Assembly: GCA_045802605.1 (NCBI GenBank)
Contig: JBJMQS010000050.1
Span: forward strand, 1-64,000
DNA length: 64,000 nucleotides
Direction of reading: 5' to 3'
From: JBJMQS01 sp045802605
Lineage (GTDB): Bacteria; Planctomycetota; Planctomycetia; Gemmatales; Gemmataceae
Shown here: positions 44,025-53,328 of the stretch, in pieces
How positions within the stretch are numbered: the first letter of the stretch is position 1
Layout of the letters: each line of letters begins with the position of its first letter
Notes under the pieces: generated by a model
What the model saw: only the letters and a program-made list of their open reading frames with translations
The model's database searches: none
What the model was told of the DNA's origin: nothing
Position numbers and translations under genes: made by a program

Positions 44025-44233
44025 GGCTCACCACGGGTCGATCGAAACTGAAGCAGTCTTTCGAAAATCTCATGCTGCGTTGGGAAGACACCCGCGGCGG
44101 TTGGGCCGACGATGCGCGAAACGCCTTCGAGAAAGAGCATCTCGAACCACTGACGCCGGATGTCCAAGGCGCATTGCGGGCGATCGATCGGCTTTCCGCG
44201 ATTTTGTCGCGGATGGAACAGGAGTGTTCGTAG
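44021..44233 (+). CDS. Second short WXG100-like protein
   Basis: A 70-residue helical protein. Start is the ATG in the ATGA overlap with the coiled-coil gene. RGGWADDARNAFEKEHLEPL has Trp28, Asp30 and Phe36, again W-x-D-x5-F. The rest (ALRAIDRLSAILSRMEQECS) is a second helix. It is shorter than typical WXG100 proteins (about 95). The stop TAG shares one base with the GTG start of the ATPase gene. It probably forms a heteromer or a substrate for the ATPase downstream. Confidence 0.75.
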   Translation: MRLTTGRSKLKQSFENLMLRWEDTRGGWADDARNAFEKEHLEPLTPDVQGALRAIDRLSAILSRMEQECS

Positions 44234-47200
44234 TGGCCAGGAGTCAGGAATTAGTGGTCAGCGATCAGCCGTCGGTGGTCAGAGATGAATCACTTGTGGA
44301 GACCGTTACAGAGTCTTCGTGCGCACTGCTAACGACCGATTTAGTGCGGACGACGTTGAGAAACTTGCTTGCAGCGACACAAGAGTGCGTCCTTGCTGAG
44401 GAGGAATCGCAGCGACAATTTTCCGAGGCAACGGTCGCAGCGCAAAATGCGTATCAACAGGCACATTCTGAAACGCAGCAAGCTTGGGACGCAGAAAAAG
44501 CCACCCTGACGGAGGAGTTTCAGGAACGGCGGCAGACCTTGCAATCCGCCTGCGAAGCTGAGACGGCTGCGGTGGAGAAAGAGTACGCCAGCACTTCCTC
44601 CGAGATCGTGCTGCAGTACGAGCGTGATGAGGCAGCGACGACCAAGGAGTATCAAGAGTCTGGCTGGACGCTCGAAGCGATCTACGACGCACACAAAAAA
44701 CAGGCCAAAGAAAAACTCGAAGCGACCAAGCGAATGGCGGCCGACCAGTGCTCGGCTGCTGCCACCATTCGCGAATCGGTAGCGAGCCGCTTCCACGAAT
44801 GGAACCAGTCGTCCGCCAACTTTGATGAGGCGGCCCAGAGTGTGCCCTCGGACGCCGATCCCCGCAAACGAATCGCTGAGGCCCGCGAATGGGCGGCTCG
44901 TCTCGACCGATTGCGAGCTCCGAGAATCCTCATTGGCGAGCGGATTTTGCTAATTGGCATTGCGCTGTCCATACTCCTCGCAGGCCTTCTCGGTTGGGCT
45001 GGCCCAAGTTTATTCGCGGTTGAAAAGATCCTGGCGGTGGGCTTTGGTGCACTTTTGGGTCTTGCGCTTGGTGCGCTTGTCACCTTCGCGTTGAGATTCC
45101 TCGTGATCAAGCGGGCCGCACACGGCATCGCTACGGTATGCGGGCCGCTCTATCGAGCGCTTTCCGAAGCGGAGACACGATGTGAGCAGTTGGTAGTGGC
45201 CGAGGACAAAATGTACCGGGAGTCAAAAACGTCGGCGAAAGAGAAACTCAAAGCAGAAAAGCGGCTCGGAGAGAAGTCGCACCGCCAGAACTTAGCCGCC
45301 GCTCTGCAACGGCGCGATACCGACGCCCGCGCCGCCGCGGCCAAGCGGGATGCTGGCATGCTCGTCGTGGCGGAAAAGCGACAGCGCGAGTTCGCGGCGA
45401 TCGATGCCGACGAAAAATCCCGCTTCGCAAATTTGAATTCCAAGTTTGGCGGTGCACTGCAACGCACCGAGGAGATTCTCAAAAGAGAAAGTGAACAAGC
45501 TCAGCGGGAATTTGATGACACATTTCAACGTCTTTCAGCGAAGTGGCATCAACGGTTCGACGTCATCAACGCGTCGCTGCAATCAATCCGAGAACAAAAC
45601 AGCCGACTCTTTCCCGATTGGTCGAGCGGGGAATGGTCGAGTTGGCAGCCGCCGAAATCGGTACCGCCCTCTATGCGGTTTGGCTCGATGCAAGTCACAC
45701 TGCCGGCTTTGCCACGAGACGAGCGACTGACCAAACCGCCGGCACAACTCAAGCTACCGGCCCTCCTGCCGTTCCCGAACCAGGGGGCGACGTTGCTGCA
45801 TGCGAGCGGGGCCGCCAAGACGGCCGGCGCCCATGCGCTCTTGGCCATGGCCACCCGTTTTCTCACTTCACTGCCGGCGGGCAAAGTACGGCTTACGATC
45901 ATCGACCCGGTCAATCTCGGTGAAAGCTTCGCCGCCTTGATGCGGCTCGCGGACGATGATCCGCAATTGGTGGGGGCCCGCATCTGGACCGAACAGCCGC
46001 AGATCGAGAAGCGGCTCTCGGACATGACCGCCCACATGGAGAACGTGATCCAGAAGTATCTCCGCAATCAATACGCATCAATTGAGGAATACAACGCTCA
46101 AGCGGGCGAGGTCGCGGAGCCTTACCGTGTGCTGGTGGTCGCGAATTTTCCGGCGAACTTTTCATCCGAAGCGGCCCGGCGACTGGAGCGAATAGCAACG
46201 AGCGGGGCCAGTTGCGGCGTGTACACACTGGTCAGCTACGACAGCAGTTTGCCGTTGCCGCAAGGTTTTGACACGGCCGACTTGATTCGCGCAAGCCTGA
46301 ATCTGCGGTGGCGCGACAGTCGATTTGCGTGGGACGATAGCGACTTTGGCGCCTGGCCGTTGGCGGTGGATCAGCCGCCTCAGCAGTCGGTGCTCAACGA
46401 AGCGCTCGATCGCGTTGGCAAGGCGGCGAAGGACGCCAATCGAGTTGAGGTGGATTTCAGCTTCATTGCTCCGCCGACGAATTCTCGCTGGCTGGGCGAT
46501 AGCCGCGGCGGCATCGATGTGGCACTAGGTCGGGCGGGGGCCACCAAGCGGCAACATCTGCGCCTAGGGCAGGGCACCGCCCAACACGTTGTTGTCGCGG
46601 GTAAGACCGGCTCCGGCAAATCAACGCTGTTGCATGCGCTCATTACCAATCTCGCGCTGACTTACGGCCCCGAAGAGGTCGAGCTTTACCTGATCGACTT
46701 CAAGAAAGGCGTCGAGTTCAAGACGTACGCCACGCACCAGTTGCCGCACGCGCGGGTCATTGCCGTTGAAAGCGAACGCGAATTCGGGCTTAGCGTCTTG
46801 CAGCGGCTCGATACCGAACTGAAACGTCGTGGCGAGATGTATCGACAAGCGGGTGCTCAGGACGTGAAAGGGTTCCGCGAGCAGGATCCCCAGACCAAGA
46901 TGCCTCGCATTTTGCTCATCGTGGACGAATTCCAGGAGTTCTTTGTCGAAGACGATCGTGTCGCGCAGGAAGCGGCCCTATTGCTCGACCGGCTTGTGCG
47001 TCAAGGTCGCGCATTTGGCCTTCATGTGTTGCTCGGTTCGCAAACACTCGGCGGGGCTTATTCGCTGGCGCGAAGCACGATCGACCAGATGGCGGTGCGG
47101 GTGGCCTTGCAATGTAGCGAAGCCGACGCGGGATTGATCCTCAGCAAAGACAACAACGCCGCCCGGCTGCTCTCCCGGCCCGGGGAAGCCATTTACAACG

Positions 47201-48189
47201 ATGCCAATGGCCTGATCGAGGGCAACGACATTTTTCAGGTCGTTTGGCTGCCGGAGGATCGACGCGAAGTTTACCTGACCGAGGTTCGCGCGGCCGCGGA
47301 CAAGGCCGGCTATCGACCGCCCGCGCCCACGGTCGTGTTCGAAGGCAACGTGCCGTCAGACATGACGACGGACGACTGGTTCACTGGAGTATTGCGCGAT
47401 GGGCCGGCACGAGTGCAACCGCGCGAGTTGGCGTGTCGTTTGGGCGATGCCATGGCGATCAAAGCGCCGACGACTGCGGTCTTTCGCCGTCAAAGCGCGA
47501 GCAATCTTTTGGTTTTGGGCCAGCAACCGGAGCCCGCCCGCGCACTCACAGTTGCGTTGATGATCGCCGCGCTGGGCCAACAACCGGTAGCTACCGATTC
47601 CCGACCGCGAGTGGTGCTAGTGGACGGTACACCGGCCGATGATTTGCACGCCGGTTATTTTGCCGACAAGCTCTCGGGGTTTCCGGGATTGTGCGTTGTG
47701 CCCGGCCGCGATGCAGCCGCGGCCGTCGAAACCGTTTGGGCCGAGTACGAACAGCGCACTGCCGATCAATCGCAGGTCGCGCCGGCATTGCTGTTGGTCA
47801 TTTACGGCTTGCACCGCATCAAGGATTTGCGCAAAGCTGAGGATGATTTTGGGTTCAAACGCGGCGACGGTGCCAATCCAGCTCAGCGATTTGCCACGAT
47901 CCTCCGCGAAGGGTCGGCGGTCGGCATCCACATTGTTGCCTGGTGCGACACGCTAATGAATGCTCAGCGATCTTTCGAGCGGGCGGCTTTGCGCGAGTTT
48001 GAAATGAAGGTGCTATTCCAGATGAGTGCGAATGACTCCAGCACGCTCATCGATTCGCCCCATGCGAGCCGGCTTGGGGTCAATCGTGCGTTGTTTGCAC
48101 ATGAAGAGTTGACCGCGCCGGAGAAGTTCCGGCCCTATACATTGCCGCCTGACGAGTGGATTAGTGAAGTTCGCAAGAAACTGGCCTAG
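44233..48189 (+). CDS. EccC/FtsK-type membrane ATPase with three ATPase-like domains
   Basis: A 1318-residue protein. The GTG start at 44233 is chosen because it overlaps the previous stop and AGGAG lies about 8 bases upstream. Residues 40-230 are a long coiled coil, two membrane helices lie at about 237-258 and 263-292, and a second coiled coil follows to about 450. Three ATPase-like domains come next: about 515-690 (no Walker A; GAAKTAG), about 740-1010 with intact Walker A GKTGSGKS (790-797) and Walker B LLIVDE (Asp898), and about 1085-1315 (degenerate, GQQPEPARA). EccC of ESX systems has two N-terminal helices and three ATPase domains. No EccB, EccD or MycP gene is adjacent. Confidence 0.82.
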   Translation: MARSQELVVSDQPSVVRDESLVETVTESSCALLTTDLVRTTLRNLLAATQECVLAEEESQRQFSEATVAAQNAYQQAHSETQQAWDAEKATLTEEFQERRQTLQSACEAETAAVEKEYASTSSEIVLQYERDEAATTKEYQESGWTLEAIYDAHKKQAKEKLEATKRMAADQCSAAATIRESVASRFHEWNQSSANFDEAAQSVPSDADPRKRIAEAREWAARLDRLRAPRILIGERILLIGIALSILLAGLLGWAGPSLFAVEKILAVGFGALLGLALGALVTFALRFLVIKRAAHGIATVCGPLYRALSEAETRCEQLVVAEDKMYRESKTSAKEKLKAEKRLGEKSHRQNLAAALQRRDTDARAAAAKRDAGMLVVAEKRQREFAAIDADEKSRFANLNSKFGGALQRTEEILKRESEQAQREFDDTFQRLSAKWHQRFDVINASLQSIREQNSRLFPDWSSGEWSSWQPPKSVPPSMRFGSMQVTLPALPRDERLTKPPAQLKLPALLPFPNQGATLLHASGAAKTAGAHALLAMATRFLTSLPAGKVRLTIIDPVNLGESFAALMRLADDDPQLVGARIWTEQPQIEKRLSDMTAHMENVIQKYLRNQYASIEEYNAQAGEVAEPYRVLVVANFPANFSSEAARRLERIATSGASCGVYTLVSYDSSLPLPQGFDTADLIRASLNLRWRDSRFAWDDSDFGAWPLAVDQPPQQSVLNEALDRVGKAAKDANRVEVDFSFIAPPTNSRWLGDSRGGIDVALGRAGATKRQHLRLGQGTAQHVVVAGKTGSGKSTLLHALITNLALTYGPEEVELYLIDFKKGVEFKTYATHQLPHARVIAVESEREFGLSVLQRLDTELKRRGEMYRQAGAQDVKGFREQDPQTKMPRILLIVDEFQEFFVEDDRVAQEAALLLDRLVRQGRAFGLHVLLGSQTLGGAYSLARSTIDQMAVRVALQCSEADAGLILSKDNNAARLLSRPGEAIYNDANGLIEGNDIFQVVWLPEDRREVYLTEVRAAADKAGYRPPAPTVVFEGNVPSDMTTDDWFTGVLRDGPARVQPRELACRLGDAMAIKAPTTAVFRRQSASNLLVLGQQPEPARALTVALMIAALGQQPVATDSRPRVVLVDGTPADDLHAGYFADKLSGFPGLCVVPGRDAAAAVETVWAEYEQRTADQSQVAPALLLVIYGLHRIKDLRKAEDDFGFKRGDGANPAQRFATILREGSAVGIHIVAWCDTLMNAQRSFERAALREFEMKVLFQMSANDSSTLIDSPHASRLGVNRALFAHEELTAPEKFRPYTLPPDEWISEVRKKLA

Positions 48190-48219
48190 ACTGAAATCCT
48201 TTGGGCGGCGGGAGTATTC

Positions 48220-49026
48220 ATGGGTCGGTGGACGATCAACCCTATTCAGTTTGTTCGCAACGTCGGTGGTGCCATCCGTCAGGGCACCAGCCTGCGAGAT
48301 CGGCTGGGCTACCTCGGCTGGTTTTATCACGACAAAGGCTTTGTTCGCCGCAATCCTTCAGGCAAACGTTACCTGAATCTCCGTGTGCCATCCCCGGTCG
48401 AGCAAGTCCGCCTGGCACTGCGCGACAATGGCGCGGATCAACTAGTGTACGGCGAGGTGCTCATCACCCGCGATTACGACGTCGAGGTGCCCACTCCCGA
48501 AACGGTGCTTGATCTAGGCGGCAACATTGGCCTCGCTACTTTATTTTTCTCCCGTCGATGGCCCGCGGCACAGTTGGCCGTTGTCGAGCCAGTGCCGGCA
48601 AATTTGGAACTACTGCGCGAGAATCTCGCGTTGAACCGTGTTAACGCTACCGTGTTTCCCGCAGCAGTCGCTGACCATGATGGTGAAGTCGAGATTGCTC
48701 TGAACACACTGGATTGCGCGCACAAGATCGTGGGCTTACCCGGCGCGGTGGCCGCCAAAGGAACGATTCGGGTCGAGGCGTTGTCGATCCCCACGCTCAT
48801 GGCGCGGCTGAAGTGGGATCGAATCGGTTTTCTCAAGATGGATATCGAAGGATACGAGGCGACCTTATTGAAGAGCCGCGCTGACTGGTTGGACCGCGTG
48901 GATTCACTGTGCGTGGAGGCATTCGACAATACGATCAGTGATTCAGAACTGCGGTCGATCGCCGCACACCACCGTTTTGAAGTGAAAATGCCCAAGAGAG
49001 ACTTTTACGTTTGGACGCGTACTTGA
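48220..49026 (+). CDS. FkbM family methyltransferase
   Basis: A 268-residue SAM-dependent enzyme. ETVLDLGGNIGLATLFFSRR is the SAM-binding motif I, with VEPVPANLELLRENLALN, and the FkbM mark LKMDIEGYEATLLK. FkbM enzymes add O-methyl groups, often to sugars of surface polysaccharides. GGGAG sits about 5 bases before the ATG. It starts 30 bases after the ATPase gene but its partners are the polysaccharide genes downstream, so it may mark the start of that locus rather than part of the cassette. Confidence 0.88.
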   Translation: MGRWTINPIQFVRNVGGAIRQGTSLRDRLGYLGWFYHDKGFVRRNPSGKRYLNLRVPSPVEQVRLALRDNGADQLVYGEVLITRDYDVEVPTPETVLDLGGNIGLATLFFSRRWPAAQLAVVEPVPANLELLRENLALNRVNATVFPAAVADHDGEVEIALNTLDCAHKIVGLPGAVAAKGTIRVEALSIPTLMARLKWDRIGFLKMDIEGYEATLLKSRADWLDRVDSLCVEAFDNTISDSELRSIAAHHRFEVKMPKRDFYVWTRT

Positions 49027-49029
49027 TCG

Positions 49030-49584
49030 CTACTGCTTTAGTTCACGATCTTTGATTGGCAGGGCGGGATTGCCCACGCAGACTTTCCAAGCCGGCAAAT
49101 CTCGAAAGGCACTGGCGCGGGCTCCGAGAACCGTGCCCCGGCCTACGGTGACCCCGGGGCCCACAAACGCGTCGGCGGCGACCCAAGCATCTTCCTCGAT
49201 CACAATCGGCGCAGTGACGAGCGGCATGTCTGATCGCGTGTAGTCGTGGGTGCCTGCGCAGAGATGGGCATACTGACTCACCATCGAGCGGGCTTTGAGC
49301 GTAATGGGCCCGAGACAGTACAGGATCGCGTGATCGCCCACGATCACGTCTTCTGCGATCGTCAAATTCCATGGAACTTCGATGGAAACCGATGGCCGGA
49401 TGCGGGCACTGGAGTGCACGGTCGCCCCGCACGAGCGTAGCAAAAACACGCGGAAGCGGTAGCAGCGAAAGCTCCAGCGAAAAAGCGTCGCTTGAACGAG
49501 GTACCACAACACCCGCCGGAGCTTTTGCCCACGCGTCCAGGCGCTTTTATGGCGAGACTTCGGATCGATGGCGGGTGCGGTCAC
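49030..49584 (-). CDS. WcaF-like hexapeptide-repeat acetyltransferase
   Basis: A 184-residue enzyme of the left-handed beta-helix type. RIRPSVSIEVPWNLTIAEDVIVGDHAILYC and AWVAADAFVGPGVTVGRGTVLGA show the hexapeptide steps, HLCAGTHDYTRSD supplies the catalytic His region, and the ending PAWKVCVGNPALPIKDRE is typical of colanic-acid WcaF/NodL relatives. It would add acetyl groups to a polysaccharide sugar. Its start is GTG; no strong ribosome site is seen, and the preceding glycosyltransferase gene ends 9 bases before it. Confidence 0.88.
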   Translation of the reverse strand: MTAPAIDPKSRHKSAWTRGQKLRRVLWYLVQATLFRWSFRCYRFRVFLLRSCGATVHSSARIRPSVSIEVPWNLTIAEDVIVGDHAILYCLGPITLKARSMVSQYAHLCAGTHDYTRSDMPLVTAPIVIEEDAWVAADAFVGPGVTVGRGTVLGARASAFRDLPAWKVCVGNPALPIKDRELKQ

Positions 49585-49593
49585 AGCGCAAGC

Positions 49594-50748
49594 TTACCGC
49601 ACAGACCTGCCGGCGGCGAGTTGTTCATACACTTGCACGCTGTGAGCGGCGATTTGCGGCCAGGTAAAGCGGGATTCGACGAGTTGCCGGCCCGCCCGGC
49701 CCATTGCGGCGGCAGTGGCAGGGTCGCCCAAGACGGATTCGAGTGCATGGGCGATGGCCCCCACATCCAAGGGCACGACGTGCCCAGCGCCGGCCTGGCC
49801 GACTTCAGGGAAGTGGCACGCGTCAGAGATCACAACCGGAACCCGGCACGCCATCGCTTCGAGGATGGCCATACTGAAACCTTCCTGGCGGCTGGGCAGG
49901 CAGAAGACCGAGGCTCCAGCAATCGCGGACCATTTGTCGGGGCCGAACAGTGGTCCGGGCATCCGCAGCCGATCGATCAGATTCAGTTTCGTCATTTGCT
50001 GACGAAACTGTTCTTCCGCACCCCCGTCGGGGCCAACGACTACGAGCAGCAACTCGGGGTGTCGTGGCGCGAGGCGTGCGAACGCATCCGCAAGAAAATC
50101 GAGGCCCTTTTTGTAATGCAGCCGACTGAGGAACAAGACGTACGCGCTATCGGCCGGGCCCTTCGGATGCGCTCGAAATTTAGCTTGATCGGGCGGCTTT
50201 CGCAGTTCGTCAAGCGCGATGCCATTCGGAATCACCACTCGCGGCGCGGTCAAACCGAGTGGTTCCAATAGTCGGGACTCATCGTCGTTAAGCACATGCA
50301 ATCCCGCGGCGCGGTTGAGCATCGTGCGAAATCCCAGAGCCAGCGCAAGCTTTTTCTTGACGGGTTTTTGCGAAAGGCTCCACGGATCAAGCATGCCATG
50401 CGGCGCGATGAGATAGGGAATGCCGCGTCTGTAAGCCTCGCGCCCTGCGCAGTAGATGACGGGCTCCCATAGACCATGTAGGTGCAATACGTCTCCGAAC
50501 TGCAGAATTCCGGCGAGTTCTTTTCTTGCGCCGCGAAAGAGATCGAGAAGTCTATGAGTTGGCAACTGATGGAATCGTCGGCGGCTCACCGCGGACTCTT
50601 CGGTGGCCACTGGAAGCGGATGGAACACCTCCGCGGCCACAGTGACTTGATGGCCCAACGCCGCTTGGGCCTCGGCCAGGTTGGCGACGACGACCGGAGG
50701 GCCCCCCTGCGCCGGATCCATTGACGCAATGAGGTGAGTGATGCGCAT
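49594..50748 (-). CDS. Glycosyltransferase family 4
   Basis: A 384-residue enzyme with GT-B fold. MRITHLIASMDPAQGGPPVVVANLAEAQAALGHQVTV opens the N-terminal Rossmann domain, LFLSRLHYKKGLDFL is the linker, and PSRQEGFSMAILEAMACRVPVV carries the E-x7-E motif for the nucleotide-sugar. The start at 50748 is preferred; upstream in-frame sequence to 50781 overlaps a divergent gene's leader. Sugar donor and acceptor are unknown; it belongs to the exopolysaccharide locus and is 9 bases upstream of the acetyltransferase. Confidence 0.9.
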   Translation of the reverse strand: MRITHLIASMDPAQGGPPVVVANLAEAQAALGHQVTVAAEVFHPLPVATEESAVSRRRFHQLPTHRLLDLFRGARKELAGILQFGDVLHLHGLWEPVIYCAGREAYRRGIPYLIAPHGMLDPWSLSQKPVKKKLALALGFRTMLNRAAGLHVLNDDESRLLEPLGLTAPRVVIPNGIALDELRKPPDQAKFRAHPKGPADSAYVLFLSRLHYKKGLDFLADAFARLAPRHPELLLVVVGPDGGAEEQFRQQMTKLNLIDRLRMPGPLFGPDKWSAIAGASVFCLPSRQEGFSMAILEAMACRVPVVISDACHFPEVGQAGAGHVVPLDVGAIAHALESVLGDPATAAAMGRAGRQLVESRFTWPQIAAHSVQVYEQLAAGRSVR

Positions 50749-50838
50749 ACTGAATTGTGCGCAAAAACCCTGCGGTTGCAACGGTTGGGAGCGTTCGATA
50801 TCAAGCGAGGGTGTCCTGTCCTTGGCTTTCGGTGCCTA

Positions 50839-52011
50839 ATGACCCGTCCTGTTGTTGCCATTATCGCCAATTCGCCAACGCCATATCGGCTGCACTTTCA
50901 CCGGCGCCTGGTCCGGGAATTGTCAGGTATTGAGTGGTGGAGCCTTTTCACGCATGACGAATCAAATGCACCATGGCGAAGCGCCGAGGCTGACGAAATT
51001 CGCCCCGTGAAATTCGGTGCGGGCGAGCCATCGGCGCACCAGGACAAAATTACCAGCGCCTGGCACGAGTACCGCAAGGGCGGCCGCATCATTCGCTGGC
51101 TCGTCGCCCACAACGCTCGCGCCGTCGTTGTGATGGGCTACAACGACCCGGGCCGCGTCCGCATTATTCGCTGGTGCCATCGGCACCGGATCCCGGTCTT
51201 CCTCGGTGGTGACTCCAATATCAAGGGCGACACTGCGTCAGGGATTCGGCGTTGGGTAAAGCACATTTTCCTTCCCTCGATCATTCGGCGCTGCAATGGA
51301 ATCCTCGCCTGTGGCATCCTGGGCCGTGAGTACTTCCAAAAGTATGGAGCGTCGCCTAACCGCATTTGGTATGTGCCGTACGAACCCGATTACGACTTGA
51401 TCGCGTCGGCTACTCCGGAACAAATTGATGCGACCTATCGGCAATTCGATCTGCCGCGAAATCGCCGATATATCATCTATTGCGGACGCCTCATTTTCGT
51501 GAAGCGCGTCGATTTGCTAACAAAGGCTTTTGCCGACATCGCCCGAGAGCGGCCGGATTGGGATCTGATCGTCGTCGGAGATGGTCCACTTCGCGCCGAA
51601 TTGGAAAATAGTATTCCTCGAGAGTTGCGGAGCCGGTGCCACTGGCTCGGTTTTCTAGACGACCAGGCGACAATCGCACGACTGCAGCGCGGTGCCCGCG
51701 TCGCCGTATTGCCAAGCGATTACGAACCCTGGGGCGTCGTGGTCGGTGAATCGGTAGCGGCCGGACTAGCGACGATTGTCAGCGATGTGGTCGGCACTGG
51801 GGCTGAACTCGTGCAGGACGGAGTCAACGGGCGCGTTTTTCAGCACGGCGATCAAGCCGCTTTGACCGCCGCGCTTCGAGATGCGACGGACACTGATACG
51901 CTCGAGCGCTATAGCCATGCGTGTGCCACGGTTTTGAAACAATGGCGCGATGCGGGAGACCCGGTGGCGGGCCTTGCAGCGGCGTTGGCGTCAGCGGGCG
52001 TTACGGGCTAA
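50839..52011 (+). CDS. Glycosyltransferase family 4
   Basis: A 390-residue enzyme. MTRPVVAIIANSPTPYRLHFHRR marks the start (ATG 50839); further upstream codons lack support. Middle: RRYIIYCGRLIFVKRVDLLTKAF; nucleotide-sugar motif: PSDYEPWGVVVGESVAAGLATIVSD, with the E-x7-E pair. A typical retaining transferase acting on cell-surface oligosaccharides. It is the only plus-strand glycosyltransferase of the locus, and its last 21 bases overlap the convergent Wzy-like gene. Confidence 0.9.
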   Translation: MTRPVVAIIANSPTPYRLHFHRRLVRELSGIEWWSLFTHDESNAPWRSAEADEIRPVKFGAGEPSAHQDKITSAWHEYRKGGRIIRWLVAHNARAVVVMGYNDPGRVRIIRWCHRHRIPVFLGGDSNIKGDTASGIRRWVKHIFLPSIIRRCNGILACGILGREYFQKYGASPNRIWYVPYEPDYDLIASATPEQIDATYRQFDLPRNRRYIIYCGRLIFVKRVDLLTKAFADIARERPDWDLIVVGDGPLRAELENSIPRELRSRCHWLGFLDDQATIARLQRGARVAVLPSDYEPWGVVVGESVAAGLATIVSDVVGTGAELVQDGVNGRVFQHGDQAALTAALRDATDTDTLERYSHACATVLKQWRDAGDPVAGLAAALASAGVTG

Positions 52012-53328
52012 ACCCGTCTGCGGACCTGCCCGGGTCGCAGCAGTCACAGGCCTTTGGCTCTGAACATTCGCAACCGCCAACTTGGCCCAGGCGAGGCCGG
52101 GCCATGCGAAAACGATCATGTGAATGTAGTTCACCAGCAGCCAGGTCGTATGGTGAGTGATCGTGTGCAACGCCGGGCTCATGAGCGCCATGAATGCCAA
52201 CTGCGACCAGAGGTCGCCGCGTACGGCGCGGTTGTACCAACGGCCCATGATGTAGCCGACGATGTAGAATTTGAGGAATCCCAGCCACCAAAATGATTCG
52301 AAGGCATCAGCCATTCCCGTGCTCGTAGAGCCTGGGGGCCCTTCGTAGCCATAGACGTCCTTGGGTGTATCGGGAATGTAGAACTTAATACTCTGCTTGA
52401 GGTCATAACCAAATATCTGCCCCGGAAAATATGCGTGCACCAAGTGGTTCCAGTGAACTCCGCCCCAATCGAATTCCATTTTCTCGTTGGCTGCATAAAT
52501 GTGCCAGGCGCAATTGCGCATCTCAGGGCCGCCTTCGCTAAGAATCTTGCCGAAGTTGCCGATCAGCTCAGCATGTTCCAGTTTTTGCAAAAACGTCTCG
52601 TCTTCATTGCCTCGGAATTCGCCAACACTATTGGCCCAAAGGGTGCCGACCGAGAAAATGACGACGAGTAGCCAGCTAGGTAGCACGATTCTCCGCCCAA
52701 GGAACAACCCCAAAATAAGCACGAAGAATGTATTTGCGGCATCGGCCCGCCGAGCTCCCGTGATAAAGACGACGACATTCAATAGCATCCCAGCGATGAC
52801 ACATAGCAAAGCGGCCGGTGATTTCGTACGGAAATACATGTAAGCCATAATCGCGAAGCCATATTTGGACATGCTCACAAAGAAAAGAACGATCGTAATC
52901 GAACCGCTCCATTGGCTACCGAGAGCTTCGAAATCTTCTTTGGAATAGAACTGAATGGCAACCTGATAAATCAAGCTGCCAAAAAGCATGAGGAAAAAGC
53001 CGAACATAAGAATTCGGTTCTGATTGAAGGCGGACAATGGTTGGATCGCCATTGAGCCGGGACGGGCATTGCCGGCGCTGTCACCGAGCCACAACGCCCC
53101 TAAGCAGAGAATGGACATCAACGCTGTCAGGTCCAGTGCACCTTCGCGCAACGTCGTGTGGACAGACTGTTCATTGGCTAGACCAATGAGCTGAGGAATC
53201 GCGAAACCCACAAACACGGCCGCGGCAAAAACTGGAAAGCGATATGTCCGTTGGCGGCTCGAAAAACCCCATACCAACATCGACGCGTTGAGGATGATCA
53301 ACAGCCACAAGAGGATTCCAAAATTCAT
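51991..53328 (-). CDS. Oligosaccharide repeat-unit polymerase (Wzy-like)
   Basis: A 445-residue polytopic membrane protein with about ten hydrophobic helices, such as FGILLWLLIILNASMLVWGF, ALDLTALMSILCLGALWLG and ILMFGFFLMLFGSLIYQVAIQF. A large loop near residue 300 (YIPDTPKDVYGYEGPPGSTSTG) is polar. This is the layout of Wzy/O-antigen polymerases, which join repeat units on the outer face of the inner membrane. It overlaps the upstream glycosyltransferase by 4 bases (ATGA). Sequence identity cannot be judged here; the call rests on topology and context. Confidence 0.72.
   Translation of the reverse strand: MNFGILLWLLIILNASMLVWGFSSRQRTYRFPVFAAAVFVGFAIPQLIGLANEQSVHTTLREGALDLTALMSILCLGALWLGDSAGNARPGSMAIQPLSAFNQNRILMFGFFLMLFGSLIYQVAIQFYSKEDFEALGSQWSGSITIVLFFVSMSKYGFAIMAYMYFRTKSPAALLCVIAGMLLNVVVFITGARRADAANTFFVLILGLFLGRRIVLPSWLLVVIFSVGTLWANSVGEFRGNEDETFLQKLEHAELIGNFGKILSEGGPEMRNCAWHIYAANEKMEFDWGGVHWNHLVHAYFPGQIFGYDLKQSIKFYIPDTPKDVYGYEGPPGSTSTGMADAFESFWWLGFLKFYIVGYIMGRWYNRAVRGDLWSQLAFMALMSPALHTITHHTTWLLVNYIHMIVFAWPGLAWAKLAVANVQSQRPVTAATRAGPQTGLARNAR

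Noticed and set aside
49492..50271. Plus-strand open frame opposite the glycosyltransferase
   Set aside because: An antisense shadow of the GT4 gene with no family motifs of its own.
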